NCBI GenBank assembly: GCA_032718475.1
Contig: JAUCBJ010005658.1
Location: 1-44,503 of the forward strand
Direction of reading: 5' to 3'
Length of the DNA stretch: 44,503 bases
Source of the DNA: Nemertoderma westbladi
Lineage: Eukaryota; Xenacoelomorpha; Nemertodermatida; Nemertodermatidae
Position 1 is the first letter of the stretch. Each line of letters starts with the position of its first letter. The notes below the pieces were generated by a model, which was given only the letters and a program-made list of their open reading frames with translations, did no database searches and was not told the origin of the DNA. Both the position numbers and the translations under genes were made by a program. Below are positions 11,101 through 20,396 of this stretch, one piece after another.

Positions 11101-11333
11101 ACTCCAGAATCCCTCTCCCTCTCACAATCTGGCCTCCCTGGTGACCCAGGGTTTGGGCCAGAAAGGTCATCAGGAAAGGGACTCAAAGAATTGTTGGCTT
11201 CTCTCTCTCCAGTAGGGGGTGAGACAGGCAGCCAGCAGGAGATAACTGACGCCTGTGAAGCCGATTGTGTCCGGTAATTCCACTGGCCTCTAGTGGCCGG
11301 ACCTCCGCATTACTAATGTAATCCATAGTGGGG
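8104..11333 (-). pseudogene. LINE copy 1 endonuclease-reverse transcriptase (broken)
   Basis: The main frame (11186-8997, 729 codons) carries an apurinic-type endonuclease: Asn56 in LASVNTL, Glu85 in VGVQEHR, YTP near 166, GNFNASL at 201, QIDH at 263 and SSDH at 289. In active family members the GNFN motif is GDFN, as in copy 2, so Asp202 is lost and the endonuclease should be dead. An RT follows: RGISLIS, NQNGFRKGRGT, FVDFFKAFDS. A two-base insertion near 9090 shifts the frame, and the rest (9084-8164) has LWGVLQGDTLAP, LDFADD, CYLGSWI and the C-terminal VLLYGSPCWAL and RFAGHCF blocks. A further frameshift near 11235 separates the likely true start (ATG at about 11323-11321, peptide MDYISNAE) from the main frame; copy 2 runs straight through there. 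The last frame ends with DLANVMG-type codons up to about 8104. Confidence 0.9.
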
Positions 11334-11383
11334 GGTTGGGGGGTGCTTTTTTGCCGAGTCAGCTCTCGGGGCAAATACCACAC

Positions 11384-11827
11384 CCTGGTTTGCCGTTCGA
11401 CAGAGTGGGTGTCGCAGTGCAGTCAGATATGAGGCCCATCACCCATATCTAGTCTGGCGCACTTGACCCACCATTGGCTGTGCAGCTCATCTGCTGGGTC
11501 ATGCCCTGTACCCCTGCTGCCAGGTGCAGGTCGCAGTGAAGTGTACTCAGAGTGGACATGAGAACACTCTACTCCCGACCAGCCATTGGTAGATCACCAT
11601 CTGCCTGGCCAGGCCATATACCCCTGCAGCCAAGTATATGGGTCCTTAATCCAGGACCAACGGCGTCCTTATCCCAGAACGATGGGGGTCCTAGTTACAG
11701 GACCAGATTTGCCCTAGTAAGAGGGTCTATGCAGCTACAGGTGGCACCTCCTTTATGCTGCATGGAGGTGGCAAGTTTTCTTGATCAATGACCTAGAATA
11801 CCTGACCTGACCTCTCTCTCTCTGATG
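11384..11827 (-). promoter_or_regulatory. 5' leader of LINE copy 1
   Basis: This is non-coding sequence shared with copy 2 (26556-27056). It holds repeated AGGACC/GGTCCT words, and its 5' tip has overlapping AGGTCA units (two here, more in copy 2). As the 5' end of a full-length LINE it should contain an internal pol II promoter. That is inferred from the family, not visible as a specific motif. Confidence 0.5.
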
Positions 11828-11898
11828 ATCTACGACCCACTCGGACTTGCAGCACCTTTAATTGTTATTGGCAAACATATACTCAAAGAAGTATACCA
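11828..11898. repeat. Target-site duplication of LINE copy 1, right copy (71 bp)
   Basis: Right copy of the 71-base duplication described at 7986-8056. It leads straight back into the BEL/Pao reading frame. Confidence 0.85.
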
Positions 11899-12840
11899 AC
11901 TGGTGGATTGATGGGATGGGACAACCCTATTCCTAGCTTGCAAAAGAAGTGGGACAAATGGACCTTGACCCTGCGCAACTTAGTAAAGATAACTATGCCG
12001 CACATTAAATTTCCTGATGGCGACATGGCAGACATAGAACTAAACATGTTATTGGACACCTCACTCCAAGCACACAAACTAGCACTATATCAAGTACAGA
12101 TAAGTGGAGCATCAAAACCCCGCCTTGCTTTGAGTAAAGCACGATCCACTTAACCTCAAATGGTACCTGTACCAAAGTTGGAACTGTGCCCAGCTCAACT
12201 CGGGGTTAGAGCTTCAATAAACATAGATCAAGAATTTACATTATTGGACAGATTCAACCATTGTCTTAGGACAACTACAACATAACAAGGAAAAACGTTA
12301 CCCCATCTTTACCACAAATAGAGTCTACGAAATCAGAGCGAACACAAACCTAGGTATGTGGCACAACTGTCTTACAGACGAGAACCCGGTGGATTTATTA
12401 CCTCAAGGAACAAAACAAAAACATTATCTCGAGAAACAGGAATTCTGGCATCATGGACCATCATTTCTTAATGATAGATAAAAGAGAACTGGCCAAAATT
12501 ACCTAAATTACAACAAAAAAGACGACCCCCATGTATGATGAGAATGACATTGAGACCTAGGACATTCTCTGCTTATGATGATTGACTTTATGGAATATTC
12601 ACTTATATGTGCGACAACAGTCGTCTCAGAAAGTTAAATTCAACCATATGACTCATATACCAAAGCTCCTCTTGGTACAAAATAAGAATGCTAGTGGAAT
12701 ACTGCCAAGCTTTCAGGATATTCCTGAAACACAAACGAGATACAACTATCTCGACACACAACAAACCACCGATCGATCTAGAAACCCGATATACCAACAA
12801 TGAAAACATTGTGATAAAGAGATAGTAAGCCTTAAGATGC
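11828..12840 (+). pseudogene. BEL/Pao pol relic, RNase H part (right half)
   Basis: After the duplicated YDPLG segment the plus strand continues the BEL/Pao polyprotein. A W...P..L..KW..W region is recognisable near 11905-11970 (NPIPSLQKKWDKWTL), and the RNase H signature WTDSTIVLG lies at about 12245-12271, followed by TTNRVYEIR and a degenerate MWHNC...ENPVDLLPQG block. In intact elements that last block reads W.H.P...NPADL.SRG. Many stops and frameshifts are present. The region beyond about 12480 is too decayed to assign but shows no other feature. Confidence 0.75.
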
Positions 12841-12976
12841 ATAAACCCCTACCTATTAACTAACAGTAAGTGACATTTACTCCAACCATAAAATATAAGG
12901 ACTAGCCATCATGAACTCTAGAACTAGTCAACGCATTCTCTATGTTGTTGATCCTGCAAGGAGGAATATCTGTTAT

Positions 12977-13368
12977 AGTTAAGACTACTCCTGTACAGTA
13001 TAATTCTCTCTAACAGCTGAATTTATATTCAAGAAAATTATGGAGTCAATCAAATACATGCATGACCACATTGTTGTACTGGTTAATTAGAATTTGCTGC
13101 TCAATATTCTAGCTGAGTCTAAGTATTCTGGATTTGATGCTTATTGCCCTTTGGTTGTTCCACAACCATTAGATTCATCGAGGCGACTGTTTTTATTAAT
13201 TGATACAGAGCATATCCTTAAATGCATTCGTAACAATTGCTTTACAGGAATCCCTCGTATCATCATCCTATCGACCAATTGCGACAGTTAATTTGTTTGC
13301 CAAAGTCTTTAAATCTGTCATTCTGATTGAATTCCTTTCAACACTGAATCTAATTCACCCCTCTCAAA
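12977..13368 (+). repeat. Right arm of the 390 bp inverted repeat
   Basis: Reverse-complement match to 7088-7478. The two arms may be opposite-strand copies of one LINE fragment, or the result of an inverted duplication. Confidence 0.8.
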
Positions 13369-14146
13369 TTGAGCACTCAGGTATACCAATTCAGAGGGGC
13401 GTCGAACAGGGGTCAGTCATTTCGCCAGTTTTATTTAGTTATTTTGTTAGTTATGTCTTTCACGCCATGAACTCTGCTGGGTACTAATTCTCAGCCGGTG
13501 GCAGCAATTGGATGGACATTATTGCGTATGCGGATGATATATTGGTGCTGGCTAGAAACCCCGAGCACCTTGAGATAATCTTATCCATTATCACTCACTA
13601 CCATCTTGCAGAAGGCACATCTCGAGATTTAAAACAGTAAGACCGAAAGTTGTAGAAATTAGTGGACAGTTCATCAAGAAGATCCAAAGGGCAAAGCCTG
13701 TAACATTAGCATCCCAACATTCATCGAAATTAATGATACATTTTTACCAGGGCAATCAACACTCTCATTTCTTGGGTACAAACTAGTTTTTAAGAGACCA
13801 AATCCTCTAGCTGAGTGTATCCATCTCATCGCCATGGTGTCGGAATCTTTTCATCATAATGCATGGATTGTTAGGGGATGCTTCTCGAATTTTTCGAATT
13901 TCTACAAGGGCACCTAACAAAGACAGATATCGAAAAACTGGACATTTAGTACCAGAAAGCACTAAGAAGCCTACTCCATATTGGAGCCTACGCTTCCAAC
14001 CAGGTGATCTACACTTTTCAATGCATATACATCATGAATTGGGAACTCCATATCGAGTAATATCATGCCCTAATGTTATACTACAGAATAACTTTCGTAA
14101 CATGCTGCAAATTAACACTGGCGACGTCCTGAAGAAATATATATAG
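13170..14146 (+). pseudogene. LINE reverse transcriptase relic (plus strand)
   Basis: A frame beginning within the right arm encodes SSYRPIATVNLFAKVF (RT finger block), then jumps to IQRGVEQGSVISPVLF (about 13390-13440), so the FVDF-type catalytic block between them is deleted. After a stop near 13487 the next frame has IIAYADDILVLA (about 13520-13550), the third catalytic block. A FLGYKLVFKR motif is at about 13765, and an open frame 13859-14146 probably belongs to the post-RT region. The family differs from LINE copies 1-3, which use FADD and QGDTLAP. Confidence 0.75.
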
Positions 14147-14431
14147 ATGCATTATTGGTAGGCTGTATAACCTCTGCAACTATGAGTTCACATTGTCTAG
14201 CATAAGTTCCCTTTTAAAGCATACATACAGTTTTAAGGAACTAAAAGGAAGAATGAAACGGGGAGCCCTTACAACCGACGATTTTGTACATGTAACTTTC
14301 ATAGAGGGCTGCTAAAATCTTTCAAACCTATAGGCTAACACAATAGGATTTGTGAATACTTTAACATAGTCTAAACTTTCATTATAACGGTAATATGAAT
14401 ATTATAACATTTATTTTTTTTTCATTATAAA
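14147..14431. other. Spacer before the RLE-type element
   Basis: AT-rich sequence without a recognisable frame. It could hold the tail of the preceding LINE relic or the decayed upstream part of the next element. Confidence 0.3.
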
Positions 14432-16933
14432 ATGAAAATTAAAATGAAGAAAGTCAAGCAGCAAATAAGAGACTATATGGCGTCACCCTGCCTTCCCAAT
14501 CCTCGTGTTCCTCTGCACACTACACATCAGCAACACAAACCATCAAATCTAGATGAAGCAGAACTCATTCGCAAGCGAGTTTCAGCCAAGTTCATGGATG
14601 GCGATGTCCGAGGCGCTGTAAGGATTATCACATCACAGGAGGGTTTTGCAGACCACAGTGAAGATACAATCAATGCCCTCAGGGAGAAGCACCCACCTGC
14701 CCCACTTCACCTTGATCTCCCACCACCCCCAGATGACACACTAGCAGGTCCAGTTATCACTACGAAGGAGGACGTCCTTGCCAGTATCCAGTCATTCCCC
14801 TCTTTCTTCTGCTGCTGGCCCCGATGGCCTTCGCCCAGGATATCTCCGTGACATGGTCAGCAGAGGAACTGGAGCTGCTGGTGACAAGCTGCTCAGTGAA
14901 TTGACTAGGCTCGCAAATACAGCACACCGTGGGGAAACCCCTAAATTTGCTGTGCCAATCTTCTTTGGGGCCTGTCTCTGCGCCCTTAACAAAAAGGGGG
15001 GAGGTCTGCGTCCAATTGCTGTCGGCAATACATTCAGGCGCTTGGTGACAAAAACTGGCATTAAACCCCTCTCAGAAGTTCTTGGAGCTGAACTAAGGCC
15101 CACACAGCTAGGTTATGGAACCAAGGGTGGTTGTGAGGCAGCTGTGCATGCGACCCGGCAATATATCAATGGCACTAAGGAACAGAAGGTGGTACTGAAA
15201 ATCGACATGAAAAATGCATTTAACAGTATGCGTCGTGATGTTTTCCTGAAGGCAGCTCGTGATCGTTTGCCAAGTATTTACCCCCTTGTGTGGCAGGCCT
15301 ATTCCACACCTACAGTCCTTATTTTCGGAGATCACATCATCGAATCGGCCACTGGTATCCAACAGGGTGATCCTAGTGGCCCTCTTCTCTTCGCGGTGGG
15401 AGAGGAACCTGTCACCAAAATTGTTGGTTCAGAGCTGAATATCTGGTTTCTTGACGACGGTAAGGTAGGTGGTACTACAGAGAGTGTTCTTTCGGATGTC
15501 GTGGCAATAATACCAGAGCTAGCGAAGATTGGTCTAATTGTTAACGATGCAAAGTATGAATTGATACTACTCAACCATACACCAGAAGCCGCTACTGAGA
15601 CAATCCACAAGTTCAGTCAGCTCCTCCCTAATATTAGGGTCCTAAACAAGGTGGACCAGGTCCTCCTAGGAGCTCCCCTTACACGGGATGCTATTGAACC
15701 AGCTATCCAATCAAAGCTCAAGTCTCTCGAGGTGATGGTTGATCGGCTGGTACATGTTGATGCACATCAAGGCTTTACCTTACTCAAGAATTGTCTGGCA
15801 GTCCCCCGGCTACAGTACACTCTGTGCACATCACCCACATTCAACAACACTGGTGACTTGCAGGAATTTGATACAGTTGTCCAAGATGCCCTTTCTAGTA
15901 TCACCAATGTTAACTTTCAGGCAAAATCCAGTACCCAGGGATCACTACCAGTCAGTCTCAGGGGACTTGGGATCCGTAAGTTGGAAGATCTGGCACTGCC
16001 TAGTTGTATTTCCTCTCTTCATTCCACCGATATCCTCGTTAACTCCGTCCTCTCTAACACATTTGGACTGGAGCCATCGTGTGATTTGGCAGGAGCCGTC
16101 AAGGCATGGAGGGAGAAGTTCTCTTCAGTCGAGGAACCCAGTGGGGCAGCCAGGAATAACCAGAAAGCCTGGGACACTTTCTCTGTGACTATAACACAGA
16201 GAGACCTGTTTGTCAAAGCGGATCAGGTCGAAACAGCACGCCTGGCTGCAGCAGCGCAAGTGGAGAGTGGGCTTTGGCTTCATGCGACCCCTATTCCATC
16301 TTTAGGGTCGAATTTGGATCCGGAAGCTCTTCGAATTGGTATAGCACAGAGAGTTGGTGCACCTATCTGCCATAAACACACCTGCAAGTGTGGCAAGGAA
16401 GTGGATATTCTTGGGCACCATGCACTGTCCTGCCGAAACAGCATGGGTAGGTTCCCACGTCATGCAGCTCTCAACGATGTGCTGAAACGTTCACTGAGCA
16501 GAGCTGGTCTACCATCTGTCCTGGAACCTACTGGGTTGGATAGGGGAGATGGGAAACGTCCTGATGGTATGACCATCTACCCCTACTCGAAAGGCCGGTG
16601 CCTGGTATGGGATGCTACATGTGTGGAACCTTTGCCCCATCCCACATTATTCGCTCTGCCATTGAGCCATCCTCAGCATCAGCAGCAGCGGAGGAGCTAA
16701 AGCGTGTGAAATACCGCAATTTAGGTCAGCAGTACCAATTCGAACCCCTGGCCTTCGAGACCACAGGAGTATTCGGTCCATCCACCATCAGCGTGTTAAA
16801 AGATCTTGGCCGAAGACTCATAGCGGAGTCAGGAGACCCACGCGAGAGCTTGTGGCTGAAGCAACGCATCGGGATAGCCATAGTGAGAGGGAATGCCCTT
16901 TGTGTTCGGGGTTCAATCAGCGCTGTGGAATAG
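14432..16933 (+). pseudogene. RLE-type (restriction-like endonuclease) non-LTR retroelement ORF
   Basis: Reverse transcriptase followed by a C-terminal restriction-like nuclease; no APE domain is seen. Frame 1 (14432-14851) covers the pre-RT region (RVSAKFMDGDVRGA, LREKHPPAP). A small indel near 14800 shifts to the main frame (14778-16700): AAGPDGLRP, LRPIAVGNTFRRL, KIDMKNAFNS (Asp143), GIQQGDP (193-199) and FLDD (224-227), so all three RT catalytic acidic positions are present. Near the C-terminus a zinc-binding-like CKCGKEVDILGHH...C block (536-552) precedes KRPDG (593-597) and LVWDATC (Asp612). This order matches the CCHC plus PD-(D/E)XK nuclease of R2-like elements. A one-base shift near 16620 moves the frame to 16598-16933, which continues FAPSHII, ELKRVKYRNL, FEPLAFETTGVFG and QRIGIAIVRGNALC. 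Two frameshifts make this copy inactive, but it is otherwise well preserved. The exact clade is not assigned. Confidence 0.85.
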
Positions 16934-17134
16934 AGTTATTCTCGCCGAGGTAAAGGGAGTAGATCAAAGAGTCGTCGAGGTAAAGGGAGTAGATCAAGGA
17001 GTCGTGGAGGAAAGGGGAAGAAGAAAGGAAAGAGAGGAAGATCGAAGGGGTGTGGGAAGAAAGGAGTGGGAAAGTCGATATCTAATCAATTCGATGTTGC
17101 AGCTGGATGGAAGAAGTTGATGAGAGGAAAATAA
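16934..17134 (+). other. In-frame basic SR/RG/K-rich extension after a single TAG
   Basis: The RLE element frame ends in a TAG at 16931-16933. The same frame then stays open for 66 more codons to TAA at 17132. The encoded tail starts SYSRRGKGSRSKS, repeats the RRGKGSRSRS unit and continues with KKKGKRGRSKG. A 30-base DNA repeat (GAGGTAAAGGGAGTAGATCA type) underlies it. The stretch is purine-rich, which keeps a second frame (16893-17120) open too, so openness alone is weak evidence. It could be a coding extension by readthrough or mutation, or a purine-rich 3' UTR. Confidence 0.35.
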
Positions 17135-17676
17135 ACAGTTCGAATGTCATTACAGTACTTTAGGTTAATATGATTGTTTATCTTGTCTGTAAATTCAAAT
17201 ATAAGATGCCATGGTGTACTCATTTTATACGGTAATATGATATCGGCCTAACAGATCGAATTAATGAGATATGAATTACCAGTTTAGTGCAATAACTATT
17301 GTTTATTGTGTATCGCCATTTTTGTCTATAATTACTTTTCATTGCAACTAATCATCTGTTTTTATTTGTGCTGTGCACTTTTTATCCTGGATCAGTAAAT
17401 GCGTGCATTATATTTGTATTACTTGAATTGAAATGGTTTTCATATTTTATCAATTAACTTGCTCACTTTAATATTCTTGTTCTAGTTCGTTTGATATCAT
17501 TAGAAAGTTTGCGTTGCGACGATGCCATTTCCAACCACCCAGATGAGAAATATGTCAATAGTCCCCACCCGACCCCAAAAACCTAATAGATTCCTTAAAT
17601 TAATTAAATTAATAAAATTGTTGGGCTAGAAACAATCTAATAAGGGGTAACAAGGTGTCCTGAATCGAGTGGCGGG
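17135..17676. other. Flank between the RLE element and the foldback element
   Basis: No gene or array seen. The RLE element 3' end lies somewhere here but has no obvious tail. The stretch close to 17640-17676 directly precedes the foldback arm. Confidence 0.3.
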
Positions 17677-18346
17677 GTGTTTTTTTTTTTTAAATCACGA
17701 GGAAACCGTCTAAATGGCGGGTTTAATTAAGTAGGCCCGGAAAGCCAATTTTGAAATTCGGCAGTGATTGGCTGCTACATATTTGACGTCACTACGCAGT
17801 GCTCTGATCATTTCTTATATTGATTTCTATGGAGGGTGATTTTAGATCCATTCAAATCAAAGGCGTAGGCAGCATCTTGAGTGGGGTAGGGAATATTTTT
17901 AAAAGCGGACCTTTCATTTAAATAATTTTTTTTATATTTATTATACTGTAACTAACCGACTATGTTAATTAACTAATTAACCACCCCCACCCCGTCTGTT
18001 CACTCAGACTACTCAAATCGCACAATACAATACAAAGTAATTATAAATAATTCTACAACACACCCTTGATTTTTTATTGTAATCGTAATGAAAATGGCCC
18101 CCTTGAATAGTGAGTAGTAGTCTGTGTGAACTATCTGTGTGAACTGTGTCTATCTAAGGCTACAATACAAAGCAAATTATGTGTTAACTATTAATAAATT
18201 AATATTAATAGGCCTAATTATATATTAATTAATATTACTGTATTAATTAAAATAATAAAAAATTGAAATTTATATATTAATACACAAATATTATTACAAC
18301 TCAGTTACACTCTCTTTTTAGAACGAAACAGTTTAAGGCTATAATA

Positions 18347-18517
18347 ATGAAAGTAAACATTAAACTAAAGCTCACAGAAACAGACGTCTACCGCCAATAC
18401 AACAGGAAAATCGTCCTAAAGGAGCAGTTGAAATACAAAATTCAGGAAAATTCAAATTTAGTAATTCGGCAAAGACAAGTAAAGTGTCTTAAAACCCAAC
18501 AACCAAATCTTAATTAA
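18347..18517 (+). CDS. Small ORF of unknown function in the unpaired block
   Basis: An ATG-started frame of 56 codons (MKVNIKLKL...QQPNLN) lies in the only part of the foldback that has no complementary partner. It is Lys/Gln/Arg-rich with alternating charged residues and could form helices. It follows a pyrimidine-rich CTCTCTTTTTAG that looks like a splice acceptor at 18311-18320. I recognise no family. It may be a captured exon fragment or chance. Confidence 0.2.
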   Translation: MKVNIKLKLTETDVYRQYNRKIVLKEQLKYKIQENSNLVIRQRQVKCLKTQQPNLN

Positions 18518-19204
18518 ATAAACTAACATAAAATATTAATTTATACTTTAATATGTTATTGCATCATTACAATTATAATTTTAAACAAATAACGCGTTTT
18601 TTAACACTACAGTTACTTAAATTCATGATCATGAACATTTAAAAAATACTGTTTGCAATTTTGCAAACTTGGTAGATTACCTGGCCCCGTATACAAGCAC
18701 TTACCAATTCAACCCTAGCCACCTTTTGCATTGCAGTATCGGAGTAGGCCTATTGCTGTATTGTTGCTTAAGTTCATTAAGTTGAGTAAACCTACCGCTG
18801 TACCACTCTTACACTACCAGTAGTGACTGGTACACGTTTCAACTTAATAATCTTAAGCTGCAATACAGCAATACTCCCATACTGCAATTCAATAGGTCGA
18901 TAAAGGTTGAGTGGTTCAGTACTACTTGCATACCGGTCAGGTAATCTGCGAGTTTATAATTGTGAATTGATTTATTTTATCAATGTTCATCACCATGAAT
19001 TTAATTAATTGTAGTGTTAAAAGACGAGCAAGATTATTGATATACAGTAAGCCACGTGTGAAATGATTGAAATTAAATGTGTATTTGAATTAATCTAAAA
19101 TCACCCTCCATAGAAACCAATATCTGAAATTATCAAAGCACTGCGTAGTGACGTCAAATATGTAGTAGCCAATCACAGTCGATTTCCAAAATTGACTTTC
19201 CGGG

Positions 19205-20396
19205 TGTAAAGGCTTTTGCGGATCTAGCTAGTCATTTTTCCCGCAAAGTACTCTGTAGGTGTTTTAGCGGACATAAAAAGCCGTTTCCTTACTGTACAGG
19301 TGTTTTAGTGGACATAAAAAGCCATTTCTTCTGTATGTGTACTTTAGCGGACATAACTAGCAATTTTATGCCGCAATGCACCAAAATACTCTTAATACAG
19401 TGTATTTCAGATGACGACATCTATCAGCTGAGATGTCGACGTGTAGCTTTTGGCTTTCTTTGTTCAGGCTCAATCACTCGACCAATCAGAGCGATTTTCA
19501 TTTTATTTGTACAGAAGCCTCCGGGAAATCGCGCAATGCATTATGGTTTATGTTTACCTTTTTTTCCTGATGCCAGAACATCGGCTGTGGAATTATTCTG
19601 TGTTTCAGACTTTAGCCAAACATTAGAACGGCTTTGATCATAGAAACGTATAACTGTTATTCTATCTATCATATCAAACCAAATCTGCATATCACAAACT
19701 GCTCATATTGTCATATACAAACACCGCATTATTTTTACTGCTATTTACTGTCGGTTATTAATTGTATCAGTTGATGGAATATTGTTATATTTGGAGAATA
19801 TTGATAAATAATCAGAAAACCCCAATCTTCTTGATAAACTGAAGGTTAGAGAGACCGGTTACATATAGCAATTGCGACTTACATTATAGTGGTTTTGGAG
19901 TGAATTGAATGCTATTTCATAGACCCTACATGTGTCAGTGGCTGTTCTCCTTATATATGATTAAAATTAGTGAAGGTCGGCAGATCGGTGTGCAGCATTG
20001 TGCGGTAGTGTGCATGAGTGTGATAGATAACAAAGCATCTCCTAAAGAATGCGCTTTATACGTGAATCATTAGCCATCCCGTTGTGTTTAGTGTAAGTCA
20101 TAACTCTGTTTACATACTTAGAGCGCCACGTCCTAAAGGAACTGTTAATATTTCCCGATTTGTCAGAGATTATATATTAACGATCAATCGAATAATACAG
20201 TAGGCCTACACTGCAATAAGGTCAGAGCATCCGAATCCAGTCTCCCTTAACCGTGGGTGAATGGTCGCGCATAGGCTGGCTTCGGCTAATGTAGTTTATG
20301 TGTATCAAATACTTGTCATAGGCTAAAGTCGATTTATAACCTAGAAGACACCTAAATTTGGCAGGTTAAACTGCTAAAGGTCTAAAAGCGCGAACA
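19205..20396 (+). repeat. 5' LTR of the BEL/Pao element
   Basis: 1192 bases, TG...CA. Near its start are three tandem ~41-base units (about 19257-19370) built on TTTTAGCGGACATAAAAAGCC; they may be U3 enhancer or promoter units, each with a TATA-like CATAAAAAG. A CCAAT motif lies at about 19482. Compared with the 3' LTR I count by eye roughly a dozen substitutions and a few small indels (near 20070 and 20160). The open frame 19308-19637 is repeated in the other LTR and is not taken as a gene. Confidence 0.93.

Larger units (their letters stand above)
8057..11827 (-). mobile_element. APE-type LINE, copy 1 (near full length)
   Basis: A 3.77 kb minus-strand non-LTR retrotransposon lies between the two copies of a 71 bp target duplication. 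The 5' end (about 11827) starts with a GA dinucleotide run and GGTCAGGTCAGG. A leader of about 440 bases follows, then the EN-RT reading frame (11383 to about 8104). A short 3' end GCAGCTGCAATGCAGCATGC and a (GTA)n tail abut 8057. Copies 2 (26556-29913) and 3 (38328-39328) share the same 3' end and tail. Microsatellite tails in place of poly-A are known in CR1-, RTE- and I-like LINEs. The clade is not certain; the RGISL and FKAFDS blocks look RTE-like. Confidence 0.92.

Noticed and set aside
19308-19637. 109-codon ORF repeated at 34132-34461
   Set aside because: It lies in the LTRs and is identical because the LTRs are; no domain is recognisable and it covers the U3-like repeat units.
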